A stretch of 64,000 nt of DNA from Roseomonas sp. CECT 9278 (lineage in GTDB: Bacteria; Pseudomonadota; Alphaproteobacteria; Acetobacterales; Acetobacteraceae), in assembly GCF_918698155.1 (NCBI RefSeq), contig NZ_CAKKLX010000021.1, forward strand, positions 1-64,000, written 5' to 3'. How positions within the stretch are numbered: the first letter of the stretch is position 1; each line of letters opens with the position of its first letter. The position numbers were made by a program, and so were the translations under genes. Below the pieces are notes generated by a model that worked only from the letters and a program-made list of their open reading frames with translations, was not told the origin of the DNA and did no database searches. Positions 42,222-51,536 of this stretch are shown piece by piece.

Positions 42222-45200
42222 TCAGCGAAAGCGCTCCTCGACTTCATCCACATCGAAATACCCCTCGCGCTCGCTTGCGGCCGAAAGCCATGTCTTCGCT
42301 TCAGCGCGGAACCGGCTCGGATCTCCGCCAGCATCGGCCCAGGCCAGAAAGAGTTCTCCTGCGAACGGATAGGTCGGGTTCTCCACTAACCATTGGGCGA
42401 CCCGATGCTCCCAGCGAAGCGGATGGAGACCTGACCCCAGGAGAGCTTTCAGCACCAGACAGGCGCGGCCCCTATGAACAAAGTTTTCCAGCCACTGTTC
42501 CGCATGTAACAGAATCCAGTCTTTAGGACCGATCACGGAAACGACCCTCGCAATCAGGAAGGCGCTTCTCACGTCACTCACATGCTGATCCAAAAATCTG
42601 TGGGCAGCCCCGATAGCCGCTTGTCCCATTGGAGTACCCGGATCACAACCATAAGGCGCCTGAAGAATATATTCGATACTTGGACAATCCTTAATTCCGA
42701 ATTCCACTTGCTGCACTATCACCGCCGCGCGTTCCGGTGTTGTTCCAATGGCTGCTGTCAAGAACGGTTCGAGGATCCTGAACTTAGAAAGTAGGACGGG
42801 GAACTGACTGTCTTCTCCGTTAGCCTGGAACCAAGTCTTCAAGGGCTCAAAGACCTTCTTCGGATCAAGACCCACTGTATGCCACAAATTGAATACATAA
42901 CTTGCTTTTGGATGCTTGGCGTTAGCGCCAAGCCATGCTTGCATCTCATCACGGAAGAACCCTTCGTCCCCCGGCGCGGCATTACACCATGATTCGAAAG
43001 CGAAGCGGACATGTTCGTTCAGCGGGTCTTCGGCGATGATACCCCGCAAGATTTCGCGCACCTTCACCGGGTCTCCGCCCCAGTTTAGCCAGTAACGACA
43101 CAGATCGCGCCGATTATGCGAAGGTCCTTCTGTAGTAATAAGAGACCATAGGTCTGATTCGAACTGGGCGAACACATATCCGGATTTGCTAAGATTCCGG
43201 AACAGATAGCAGCACTCAATAAGCGGCCGCTGACGTTCCGGCAATCCCAGCCATTGGCACGCAAATCCAGCTATGCGCACGTCTGGCGCAGGGCGGGCGC
43301 GGATCAGAACATTGAGGAGATGCACCGCGGGATAAGTTCGAACATGGTGTCCAAGCCAAGCGTCAATCAAGTCGAGGCTCTTCTCGTCGTAGCCGCTGGT
43401 CTCGGCCAAGGTTTGCAGGCATTTGGCGGCAAAGGCTTCTTCTCCAAACAAGTCACACCAGTCGCGCAAATAACCCAAGATCTCCGCGCTCACGGCCAGC
43501 GACGACCGGTTATCGATCCCGTGGCGCCCCTCCTCCTTTAGCGCCGCGAACCAAGCGTGCAGCACGAAACCAGCCCGGGGCATTGCGCCGCGCCGATCGA
43601 GCCAAGTCAAAACGAAAGAGCCGACCCAGGTCGTGTCGCCGACGTTGAGCAGATAGGATTCGATCAGATATGATGCGTCACGACTATGAACCGTTTGGCT
43701 GATTAGCCACCGGGCGGTGGTGGCTAAGGCCTTCGGGTCATAGGCCAAAAGGTTTGCTAAGATTTGCGGATCCGATGTCGTCGCAGCTTGCGAAATAAGG
43801 GCGTCGAACCGCGGGGAGCAGAACTGATTGGCCGTTGGGGCCGGGTACCACACAAGATATGCCGCCGTTTCCGCCAAAAAGGCGTGTGCATGTGGACCGC
43901 CCTCAAGCCCTTCGAAGAGGCTCGTGACAGTCTCAATCAACTGAGGGATCAGATGCCTCTCGACCATTGCGCAGCGCAGGATATCGACGGCGCTCTGGCG
44001 GATGACATCCGCGTACTTGCTCTCTAAGCGCAGCAGCACAGCGACTGGGTCAATCTCTTGAAACCTGTCGTGTCCTGCGAGCCGGTTCACAACGTAAAGA
44101 GCGCGCCTTAAGTACTGCTTATCGATCGCTGTTGAGAGAATATCGGCCAGTCTACTTGAAACCTTCACTGACCCGAAAAGATACTCGGCCACCAGCGCAT
44201 CGGCGAGTGTGTCATGCAGTGCGACGAACTGGCTACCCTCCTGCTCGACCCACAGGTCGTCATTCAGCGCTCTAAATACGTGTCCGCGGGTGCCGCTCGG
44301 ATCATGCAGAACGGCGGCCTCCTCATTCTCGGCGATGGGCAGCGCAAGTGCGATCTCGGCCATGCGCCGCTTGGTGTTGGATCCGAACCGATCGAGACCA
44401 TTGATCCGGGCGCCGGCCCAGCGCGCGAAATCCGCGTTGTTGAGCGTAAGGCCAAATTGCCGCTCGAAAGCATCGAGATTGTAGGTCTTCATGTATCCCG
44501 CGAAAGCCGCGAGGAAGGGCATGCCGCGGCTCATCTCGACTAGAGCGGGATTCTCTTCTAGGCCAAGATGCCGCAGGATTTTTGCGACAAGCCATTGATC
44601 GTAACTAATCAGCGCTCCGCCCGACGCACGCCCCAGACTATACTGCAACGGATCGAGATCGCGGAACATAAATCGAACCGTAGCAGATCCGCTCGACCTG
44701 CTACACAAAATTAGCGTAGTCCGGACCTTGAGAGATTCCTGCAGTTCCTCGCAGAAGTACCGTAGAGAATGTGCAGTCTTGAAGTTCTCTGCATAATCCA
44801 GAAGCATCACCAGATGCTGAACACCTTGCTCTGCCTCCAGAAAACTCCTTAGCCGCGCGAAATCCGAGGCCTGGTCAATCTGCAGCGCAAGATCAGACCC
44901 GCAGTCGAGGCAAAGCCTACGTGCCAACCGAGTCTTGCCGAAACCGCCCGGCCCGTCAATTAGGATGGCAAGCGGGCTGCTGGCCGTCTGGATCTTCTGT
45001 ATGATTGCGCGCTCGGACAAGACGTGACCAACTTCTCCGACTTCGTCCAGATAATCATCACGCGAGAAGTAAGGAAGACCGTCGTCGTACAGAAACCGCT
45101 GGAAGCCGCGAGCTGCCGCAACGGGAAAGCGCAAGTCCAGAAAGCCCAGCATCCCTAGAGTTCTGCGGAAGCTCGCGTCCGGGTCCCCATGAGACCGGTC

Positions 45201-46625
45201 GCCTCGAAGCTCCGGCACAGCAACCGCCGAGGCAAGCACGGGAACGCTGGCGCCGGCTAAGCCCGGCGCGGTCGCTGCAGCCGATACCGGCGCGCCAGAG
45301 CCTTCTCCATCGGTGGACGTGAGAACCGGATCTACCCCAGCCTCGATGGATCCCAGCGCGCCAAGGCCTTCTCCATCGGCGGACAGGCTCCTCAACCCAT
45401 CCAGAAACGTCTCCGCCGTGCGCTTCCAGGTGCAGCCAAGACAACTAATGAGTTGCTGCTTCAGCAACTTGGCGTCGCGCTTTCGTTCAGGCAACCTCCC
45501 AGCAATTGACTGATAGGCTGCGGCCACGTCCCTAAGGTCTTCCGGATGAAAGCGCTCGCTTTCGGCGCGCGCGCCTCGGATATCCAGCTTCACTACGCCA
45601 CCGACGCCTAAGCCGCCAAGGGTGTCGTAAATTAACCGGAACAATCCACTTTGCTCGCTCAGGATGAGCGGCACCTCGAAGGCTATCGCTTCCCACCCTG
45701 TCAGCCCGAACCCTTCGTGCAACGAAAGCATCAGCGCAAGATTGGCCTGACGGAGCCGTTCGAACGTCACTTTGCGTTCCTGTTCGAAGCTCAGGCCGAA
45801 AAAGCGAACATCGCGGTCGGCGTATTCCTTCGCGAGGGCCCTTAACTCTGCCTCCTCAGATGCATCGTCGGCGGAAAGGCCGAGGACTGCGATCTCTGGG
45901 TTGTTGGCAAGGGCCGGCGGATTCCCACTATTAGCTTTCGCCGTCCTCACAGCCGCGCCAAAGGCCGCGACTGCTAGCCTGCCCTGCTTGATCCGGTCAT
46001 CTGCCCGGTCCATCCGCCCGAAGGTAAGGGCCTCCAGCACATCGTTGCGGGAAGAGTTTGGCCTCGCTTCCGGCGGGAAACCGGGTACCAGTTGAGTGCA
46101 GGCTCGCCCTGTCATCCGTTCGCAGGAGTCCTTGAGCAGCGGGCCAACTGCGAATAGCGCACTTCGCTTGGCGGCGTTGAACAAGTCCCGTTGCCGATTT
46201 GCCTTTGTATCCGCGACTTGTGAATTGCCAGACTTCTGACTCTGGTATTCGCGGAACGCCATGTGGTGGATCAGCGCCGATGTACCACTGAACCTCTGCG
46301 CCGCTTCGATGGCAATCGCCCCACTCGTGACGTCGTGCCCCACCCAGCACGTGCTCGCGGTATCGATGCCCTCTTTCGCGAAAGCCTCCGCGACGATTGC
46401 TAACCACTTTGGGTCGAATGTGTCGCCATCCTGGTCGATGGATATCAGCGTGACGTTGTGCGGCTCAGAGTCTGCTCTGTCTGCCAGACCAGCAGTCAGC
46501 ACGACGCAGATAACGGCGCCAGGCGCGCCGAGAAGCTCCGCCAGCCCCACCGCGAAGTCCCGGTTGAAGGCGTTGATGCCCCCGTGCTTTGGCCCCCAAG
46601 CGGTCGCGAAAAGGACGATTTTCAT
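42222..46625 (-). CDS. GT4 glycosyltransferase-STAND NTPase-repeat fusion; candidate conflict/defence protein
   Basis: The protein has 1467 residues, lower in GC than its surroundings. Residues 1-410 form a GT-B glycosyltransferase of family GT4: GPKHGGINAFNRDFA at the N-terminus and the EX7E motif E304-E312 (SLHEGFGLTGWEA). Residues about 412-475 are an Ala/Gly/Ser linker containing two copies of a DGEG-type unit 22 residues apart. Residues about 545-870 are a STAND/NACHT-like P-loop ATPase: Walker A GPGGFGKT at 558-565, Walker B VMLLDYAEN at 606-614 and arginine-containing CSRSSG at 641-646. The remaining about 580 residues are helical repeats with recurring W-L/F and G-x-DP signatures (for example YWLNWGGDPVKVREILR). 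The layout effector-ATPase-repeat sensor is that of STAND immune proteins. A glycosyltransferase in the effector place is, to my knowledge, undescribed. Confidence 0.8.
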   Translation of the reverse strand: MKIVLFATAWGPKHGGINAFNRDFAVGLAELLGAPGAVICVVLTAGLADRADSEPHNVTLISIDQDGDTFDPKWLAIVAEAFAKEGIDTASTCWVGHDVTSGAIAIEAAQRFSGTSALIHHMAFREYQSQKSGNSQVADTKANRQRDLFNAAKRSALFAVGPLLKDSCERMTGRACTQLVPGFPPEARPNSSRNDVLEALTFGRMDRADDRIKQGRLAVAAFGAAVRTAKANSGNPPALANNPEIAVLGLSADDASEEAELRALAKEYADRDVRFFGLSFEQERKVTFERLRQANLALMLSLHEGFGLTGWEAIAFEVPLILSEQSGLFRLIYDTLGGLGVGGVVKLDIRGARAESERFHPEDLRDVAAAYQSIAGRLPERKRDAKLLKQQLISCLGCTWKRTAETFLDGLRSLSADGEGLGALGSIEAGVDPVLTSTDGEGSGAPVSAAATAPGLAGASVPVLASAVAVPELRGDRSHGDPDASFRRTLGMLGFLDLRFPVAAARGFQRFLYDDGLPYFSRDDYLDEVGEVGHVLSERAIIQKIQTASSPLAILIDGPGGFGKTRLARRLCLDCGSDLALQIDQASDFARLRSFLEAEQGVQHLVMLLDYAENFKTAHSLRYFCEELQESLKVRTTLILCSRSSGSATVRFMFRDLDPLQYSLGRASGGALISYDQWLVAKILRHLGLEENPALVEMSRGMPFLAAFAGYMKTYNLDAFERQFGLTLNNADFARWAGARINGLDRFGSNTKRRMAEIALALPIAENEEAAVLHDPSGTRGHVFRALNDDLWVEQEGSQFVALHDTLADALVAEYLFGSVKVSSRLADILSTAIDKQYLRRALYVVNRLAGHDRFQEIDPVAVLLRLESKYADVIRQSAVDILRCAMVERHLIPQLIETVTSLFEGLEGGPHAHAFLAETAAYLVWYPAPTANQFCSPRFDALISQAATTSDPQILANLLAYDPKALATTARWLISQTVHSRDASYLIESYLLNVGDTTWVGSFVLTWLDRRGAMPRAGFVLHAWFAALKEEGRHGIDNRSSLAVSAEILGYLRDWCDLFGEEAFAAKCLQTLAETSGYDEKSLDLIDAWLGHHVRTYPAVHLLNVLIRARPAPDVRIAGFACQWLGLPERQRPLIECCYLFRNLSKSGYVFAQFESDLWSLITTEGPSHNRRDLCRYWLNWGGDPVKVREILRGIIAEDPLNEHVRFAFESWCNAAPGDEGFFRDEMQAWLGANAKHPKASYVFNLWHTVGLDPKKVFEPLKTWFQANGEDSQFPVLLSKFRILEPFLTAAIGTTPERAAVIVQQVEFGIKDCPSIEYILQAPYGCDPGTPMGQAAIGAAHRFLDQHVSDVRSAFLIARVVSVIGPKDWILLHAEQWLENFVHRGRACLVLKALLGSGLHPLRWEHRVAQWLVENPTYPFAGELFLAWADAGGDPSRFRAEAKTWLSAASEREGYFDVDEVEERFR

Positions 46626-47053
46626 CCGGCAACTTCACCCATAAGTGCAGTATTATGGGGCGACTTGGTTGTGGCAACTCCAAGCACTCGTTGCCGCGCT
46701 AATCTCCCCCGCATCATTTTCGCCCAGTCACGGCACTCGCCGCTTCACGACCCCCACCGACAGCGTCGCCGCTGCGAGATCGAACGTCGCCGCAGAGATA
46801 TTCCGCGCCATCACACGCACCGTGTTGTTCGACCAGACCGCCGCATCGAGCTCAATAAAACGAGTCGAAGCGACCAGCGACGCCGTTGTCAGATCGCCCG
46901 CCCGCGCCCCGTTCACCGGGACGTCAATCAGCGACGTCGCCCCGGCAGCCTTTGCTCACCTTGGAGTTAAGGTCCACTTGCGTTTGCGAAGCTGCGGGTT
47001 GTAGGTCCCGGTCGTTCGCAAAGAAACATGCCGGTGCCAACAGGTAGAGCCTC
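46626..47053. other. Gap between the fusion gene and the methyltransferase
   Basis: This 428-bp stretch lacks an intact gene. Apart from the remnant ORF at 46728-46955 I see no tRNA, no clear promoter and no long repeat. It marks the change from the fusion gene to the mobile element. Confidence 0.5.
46728..46955 (-). pseudogene. Remnant of a beta-rich (phage tail/structural-like) C-terminal domain
   Basis: An open frame of 75 residues without a start codon (it opens directly after a stop at 46956-46958) reads GATSLIDVPVNGARAGD and AVWSNNTVRVMARNISAATFD, then ends VGVVKRRVP. This alternating beta pattern resembles the last domain of some phage tail or minor structural proteins. It is probably the 3' end of a decayed gene. 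Recognition is by general look only. Confidence 0.35.
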
Positions 47054-47923
47054 ATGGACCCGATCGCAGCCAACCGCCTGAACTGGGACGACCGCGCGGA
47101 CATCCACCTGCGCAACAGCACTGGCTTCTACGGCATCGATGCTGTGCGCGCGGGCGACAAGCGGCTCGATCCCATCGTCGATGGCGAACTCGGCGATGTC
47201 GCTGGGCTGCGCGTAGCACATCTGCAGTGCCATTTTGGGCTCGACACCATGCGCTTGGCCCGGCGCGGCGCTATCGCCACCGGGCTCGATTTCTCACCCC
47301 GCGCCATCGCCGGCGCACTAGCGCTGGCGGCGGAGCTTGGCGTGTCGGTGCGCTTCGTGGAGGGCGATGTGCATCACGCAGCCACGCTGCTCGATGGCCC
47401 CTTCGATCTAGTCTATGTGACCTGGGGGGCGCTTTGCTGGTTGCCGGACATGATGCGCTGGGCCGGCGTGGTTGCCACGCTGCTGACACCGGGCGGCGCG
47501 CTGTACCTGGCGGATTCACACCCGGCGATGAACGCGCTGGAGCAGCAGGGCGAACGGCTGGTGCTTGCGCGCCCCTGGCAAGTGCCCATCGAGGCGCCGT
47601 TCAGCTACAATGACCCCACCACCTACACCGGCGCGCCGGACTTGCTGACGCATACACAGACCTACGAATGGGCGCACTCTTTCAGCACCATTCTCGGTGC
47701 GCTCTTGGCGGCCGGCTTCCATCTCGATTTCCTCCACGAGCATGAGACGCTGCCGTGGTCCGCCTTTCCGATGATGGAGCCCGCCGGCGGGGGGATGTTC
47801 CGACTGCCCACGTCGATGCCGGCTATGCCGCTCGCCTTTTCGCTGCGCGCGACGCTCCGCTTATCAGCGGGTTCCGGTAAAGGCGCAACGATTGCAAGTC
47901 GATCGGCCCGTCAAGGCCCTTGA
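47054..47923 (+). CDS. Class I SAM-dependent methyltransferase with abnormal C-terminus
   Basis: The protein has 289 residues. The N-terminus NRLNWDDRADIHLRN and motif I region VAHLQCHFGLDTMRLARRG, with LDFSPRAIAGA, match a common family of small-molecule class I methyltransferases. It continues normally to MPAMPLAFSLRAT, where such proteins usually end, then runs about 23 unrelated residues (LRLSAGSGKGATIASRSARQGP), as if the original stop was lost by a frameshift or recombination. AGGTAGAG precedes ATG 47054. Confidence 0.75.
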   Translation: MDPIAANRLNWDDRADIHLRNSTGFYGIDAVRAGDKRLDPIVDGELGDVAGLRVAHLQCHFGLDTMRLARRGAIATGLDFSPRAIAGALALAAELGVSVRFVEGDVHHAATLLDGPFDLVYVTWGALCWLPDMMRWAGVVATLLTPGGALYLADSHPAMNALEQQGERLVLARPWQVPIEAPFSYNDPTTYTGAPDLLTHTQTYEWAHSFSTILGALLAAGFHLDFLHEHETLPWSAFPMMEPAGGGMFRLPTSMPAMPLAFSLRATLRLSAGSGKGATIASRSARQGP

Positions 47924-48036
47924 TGATGCCGCCCGCTCCCACCTCAGAAAGCAATAACCTGATCGCACCCTTCGCTTGGCTTCGCACGGCAACAGAGCGA
48001 ATGGTCGTGGGCCAGCCACAGACAGAGCCCCCGACG

Positions 48037-48261
48037 ATGACCAGCCAAGACACCAACCAGCAGCGCAGCCTCGACACCTTCCTCGCCCGCAAGGCCGAGT
48101 TCGACGCCCTGCTCGCCGAATTGCAGCAAGCCAGCGCGGATCACTTCGGCGCCGACCCAGACGCGGTGCTCTGGGGTCAAGCCGCCTGGCTGACCGACGC
48201 CAGCCGCCGGCTGCGCGACATCACCGACCAGCATTTCCACCGCGGCGAATACGCCGCCTGA
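48037..48261 (+). CDS. Small protein associated with the DUF3489-recombinase module
   Basis: The protein has 74 residues, acidic and helical (QQRSLDTFLARKAEFDALLAELQQASADHFGADPDAVLWGQAAWLTDASRRLRDITDQHFH). I recall similar short proteins next to DUF3489 genes in mobile elements; its function is unknown. The start ATG 48037 is chosen before the compact domain. In-frame ATGs upstream (for example 48001) are possible. Confidence 0.6.
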   Translation: MTSQDTNQQRSLDTFLARKAEFDALLAELQQASADHFGADPDAVLWGQAAWLTDASRRLRDITDQHFHRGEYAA

Positions 48262-48356
48262 CGCGGCGCTGCCCCGCGTCGCCCTGCCCGGCTGCGGCCC
48301 GGCCGGGCTCGGGCTGGTAGCACCCGGATCCTCGGGTGCGGACCAGGAGCCCGACA

Positions 48357-49187
48357 ATGACAAAGCTTTCCGACACCCAGCGCGTGATCCTCAGCCGCGC
48401 CGCCCAGCACGACGCGCTGCTGGCCACCCCGCCCGCCAAGCTGCCTGCCGCCGCGCGCCAGGCCGTGCTGCGCAGCATGATCAGCAAGGGCTTGCTGGAG
48501 GAGGTGCCGGCGCCGCGCGAGGCCATCACCCTGGGCTGGCGACAGGACGAGGATGGGGCCTGGATTGCCCTGCGCATCACCGCCGAGGGGCTGGCGGCTA
48601 TCGGCCTGGGGCCGGAGAACGCGACCCAGGGCGCAGACGATCCGCAGGAGCCCGCCCTTCTGCCCACAGCGCGCCAGGGAGACTCACTGGCAGCGTTTCC
48701 GCCCGCCCTGCCCTACGGCGGCGGCGAGGCACCGGAGGGGTCTCAGCGCCCGCCTGTGGGTCAACGCGGGCCTATCGGCCGCGCCGCCGCCCTGCGCATG
48801 GCCGCCGTGACGGTCCTGGCTGCGTGGGAGGCTCCCGAGCGGGACGGGCTCAACGATGCCGTGGCAGCCCTGCGCGCGGCCCTGGCAGCCACCCCGCGGG
48901 CCGACCGCGCCGCCCGCCCGCCGCGCGACCCGGCCGCCCCGCGCCAGCCCCGCACCGGCACCAAGCAGGAGCGCGTCCTTGCCCTGCTGCGCCGCGACGA
49001 GGGCACCGCCATCGCCGAGATCATCGACGCGACCGGCTGGCAGCAGCATACCGTCCGCGGCTTCCTCGCCGGGCTCAAGCGCAAGGGCGTGACGGTGGAG
49101 GTGCTGGAGCGGGTGCGCCAGGTCGGGCCGAACAAGCAGGGCGCCAAGGGCTCCTACTCGATCTACCGCATCGCCGAGGCCGGCTGA
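48357..49187 (+). CDS. DUF3489 domain protein (helix-turn-helix)
   Basis: The protein has 276 residues. The N-terminal region (LSDTQRVILSRAAQHDALLATPPAKLPAAARQAVLRSMISKGLLEE) looks like a small winged-helix module. It is followed by a long Ala/Arg/Pro linker and a C-terminal DUF3489 domain (TKQERVLALLRRDEGTAIAEIIDATGWQQHTVRGFLAGLKRKG then GSYSIYRI), also HTH-like. GGAG precedes ATG 48357. Its stop overlaps the serine recombinase start (TGATG), suggesting a DNA-binding partner or regulator of that recombinase. Confidence 0.8.
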   Translation: MTKLSDTQRVILSRAAQHDALLATPPAKLPAAARQAVLRSMISKGLLEEVPAPREAITLGWRQDEDGAWIALRITAEGLAAIGLGPENATQGADDPQEPALLPTARQGDSLAAFPPALPYGGGEAPEGSQRPPVGQRGPIGRAAALRMAAVTVLAAWEAPERDGLNDAVAALRAALAATPRADRAARPPRDPAAPRQPRTGTKQERVLALLRRDEGTAIAEIIDATGWQQHTVRGFLAGLKRKGVTVEVLERVRQVGPNKQGAKGSYSIYRIAEAG

Positions 49188-49882
49188 TGCGCAAAGGCGC
49201 ACAGGCACCCCGCCTGGCGGTCGGGCTCATCCGGGTCTCGACCGCCGAGCAGGGCAACAGCGGGCTGGGCCTGGAGGCCCAGCAGGCCAGCATCCGCTCC
49301 TTCGTCGCCGCGCAGGGCTGGACCATGGTGGCGGGGTTCTCCGACATCGCCTCGGGCAAGGACGATCGGCGGCCTGGGTTCCAGGCTGCGCTGGCCCGGT
49401 GCCGGCAGCTTGGCGCCGTACTAGTCGCCGCGCGATTGGATCGCATCACCCGCCGCGCCCACACCCTGTCGCAGCTGCTGGAGGACGGCATCTCGATCCG
49501 GGCGGCCGACATGCCGGGTGCTGATGACCTGATGCTGCGGATCTATGCCGCCATGGCGCAGAAGGAGCGCGAGCTGATCAGCGAGCGGACCAGGGCGGCT
49601 CTGGCGGCGGCCAAGGCGCGGGGAACGGCGCTGGGCGGGGATCGGGGCTACCGGCCCGCCATGGGTCCGGACGCCGCCGCGGCGGCACGGGCGCGGCGGG
49701 AGGCCGCGGAACGTGCGGCGCACCGGCTCGGGCTGGAACTGGACCGCCTGCGCGCGGAGGGCATCACGGGCCACGCGGCATTGGCGCGCGCCCTGAACAC
49801 CCGCGCCGTGCCTACGCCGCGGGGCAGCGGTGCCTGGACCCACACGACGGTCGCCCGTCTCATTGCGCGGGTCGCAATGTAG
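49187..49882 (+). CDS. Small serine recombinase (resolvase/invertase family)
   Basis: The protein has 231 residues. The catalytic serine is S18 in GLIRVSTAEQGNSGLGLEAQ. The active-site arginines are in ARLDRITRRAHTLSQLL. The helix E region QKERELISERTRAALAAAKARG leads into a C-terminal HTH-like recombinase segment (ITGHAALARALNTRAVPTPRG). It probably acts in resolution or inversion of the element. Coupled to the DUF3489 gene. Confidence 0.9.
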   Translation: MRKGAQAPRLAVGLIRVSTAEQGNSGLGLEAQQASIRSFVAAQGWTMVAGFSDIASGKDDRRPGFQAALARCRQLGAVLVAARLDRITRRAHTLSQLLEDGISIRAADMPGADDLMLRIYAAMAQKERELISERTRAALAAAKARGTALGGDRGYRPAMGPDAAAAARARREAAERAAHRLGLELDRLRAEGITGHAALARALNTRAVPTPRGSGAWTHTTVARLIARVAM

Positions 49883-49977
49883 CCGAGCAAGCTCGCGGTG
49901 CACGACCAGGTCTCAGACGCCCAGAGCTGTCGCGCCCGTCAGAAAGGGCGATCATCCCAGCGCGACGAGCATCTTCA

Positions 49978-51015
49978 TCACCTTTCCATCGCGGCAACAC
50001 ACCCCTGCAGCCGAGCAAACGCCCGGGCCTCGGATCCGCCGCCCCAAGAGACAAACGCATCTCGCGCCGCTGCCTCGACCCGATCGCGCGTAATGCGCGG
50101 GCGCGCTGAGTCACGAGTCCCCGGAAAGACGAGCACATGAGCCCGCGGGACGACGTACTCCGAACGCACCTGCAGATAATTCGCGGGCTCGCCCGTGCGG
50201 CGCAGCAGCGCGCCGTTCAACGCAATCGAGCCCTCACCCAACCGATCCGTCGGGCCAGTGTCACCGGCGACAGCGAACACCGGCGCGGTAAGCCCGGGCC
50301 GCCAAGCAACGACCGCGTCGCCAACGCGGACACCGCGCTGCGTGAAGCCGTTCGAACCGCCCTGGAGCACGAGCGCTGGCACCGCGAGGGCGTCCACATA
50401 GCGGTCGATGCTGCACGTATCGCCCGCGCGCGGGTCGGCGAGTGCCGTAGACGAGACGAGGTACCGTCGCCCGCCCTGCTCGATCTCGGGGCAGACCCGG
50501 CCATCGCTGCGGCGCGGAATCACGCTCGCGGAAAGCCGCGATTGTGCCAGGAGATTTGCTGGCCAGCCCTCGTCCCGAGCCTGTCGCAGCACCCGGAAGC
50601 GCTCCGCGAGTGCTGATGCAGAGAGCCCCTGGCAGTACCCGGCCATTGCATTGCAAACATTGTTGAGGGCGAAGATTCGGCCGCCAGGGTCGTCCACCGA
50701 GTACGAGCGCCGTGTCCCATCGGTGTTGACGTTCAGCCGTGCCCCGAAAATGAGCGGTCCCGCTGCGGGGTTCTGTGACTGTCCCCACACCGGCTCACGC
50801 CCCGTTGCCGTATTCGCGTCCGTTGCTGTGAAGGCCAGACGCATGCCGCACGCCGCGTCGTCGGTCGCGACGATGGGCGCAGGTGCTGGGGCTGGGGCTG
50901 GGGCTGGTGCATTGGCTTGAGCGCCCACGGTGGCGTCTGCGGGAGGCGGAGTGCACGCGGTGAGAGCGAAGGCCGCGAGCAACGTCATCGTGGTTGCGAT
51001 TGGCAGCAGGCGCAT
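49978..51015 (-). CDS. Lipoprotein with GH75 (chitosanase)-like domain (tentative)
   Basis: The protein has 345 residues. The lipobox LTACT at about 17-21 follows a signal peptide and precedes a pure Ala-Pro repeat (coded by GGGGCT units near 50884-50910). The mature domain has five or six cysteines and the segment APVFAVAGDTGPTDRLGEGSIALNGALLR, which resembles the catalytic Asp/Glu region of glycoside hydrolase family 75. The family call is tentative. The AGGGGAT ribosome-binding site supports ATG 51015 over the upstream ATG 51078. It is unusual cargo inside a mobile element. Confidence 0.55.
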   Translation of the reverse strand: MRLLPIATTMTLLAAFALTACTPPPADATVGAQANAPAPAPAPAPAPIVATDDAACGMRLAFTATDANTATGREPVWGQSQNPAAGPLIFGARLNVNTDGTRRSYSVDDPGGRIFALNNVCNAMAGYCQGLSASALAERFRVLRQARDEGWPANLLAQSRLSASVIPRRSDGRVCPEIEQGGRRYLVSSTALADPRAGDTCSIDRYVDALAVPALVLQGGSNGFTQRGVRVGDAVVAWRPGLTAPVFAVAGDTGPTDRLGEGSIALNGALLRRTGEPANYLQVRSEYVVPRAHVLVFPGTRDSARPRITRDRVEAAARDAFVSWGGGSEARAFARLQGCVAAMER

Positions 51016-51152
51016 ATCCCCTCCCAAGCTAGGATCGCTCGACGCTGAGCATACCGCCTTTCGATACCGCAACGACAAGGGATTTGCTCGCCCCGTTCAC
51101 CACCGACCAACGGTCGTTGCTCGGTGTTGAACAGATGCGATGCAGGCGCCGG

Positions 51153-51536
51153 TCAGCCGACGTCCTTCGGCGCGTAGGTCTCCAGCCACTCCTTCTCCGA
51201 CATGCGCGGCTGGACGTTGATCACGTACCGCTGCTGGACATCACCGTTCACCGTCGCCTCGATCTCCTGCTTCTCCGTCCAGCGGCCCCGCGCCTTCATC
51301 CAGAAAATGGCTGCCGCCACGTTGTTCTTCTGCGTCGCCATCACGAACAGCGCCTTCGCCACCTTGCTGGTCGCCTCCATCTCCGCGAGTTCCAACTCGT
51401 CCCGCAGCTTCGCCATCATCGCCGCTTCATCGACCCCGAGATGCAGCGCGATGTGCCGGCGCGACACCCCAAGCCCCGCCATCGCCCGCGCCGTCCGGCG
51501 CTGCTCCTCCGTCAGCTGGATCAGCTCAGCGTCCAC
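51153..51536 (-). CDS. Terminase small subunit-like HTH protein, copy 2
   Basis: The protein has 127 residues with a GTG start at 51536. An N-terminal HTH (LTEEQRRTARAMAGLGVSRRHIALHLGVDEAAM) is followed by a helical segment TSKVAKALFVMATQKNNVAAAIFWMKARGRWTEK. It is clearly paralogous to the upstream gene and overlaps it by 11 bp. The pattern resembles small terminase subunits or similar DNA-recognition proteins of tailed phages and their relatives. No large terminase is found in the window. Confidence 0.65.
   Translation of the reverse strand: MDAELIQLTEEQRRTARAMAGLGVSRRHIALHLGVDEAAMMAKLRDELELAEMEATSKVAKALFVMATQKNNVAAAIFWMKARGRWTEKQEIEATVNGDVQQRYVINVQPRMSEKEWLETYAPKDVG

Noticed and set aside
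46967-47233. 88-codon minus-strand frame over the methyltransferase start
   Set aside because: No ribosome-binding site, overlaps a clear methyltransferase, and looks like a shadow.
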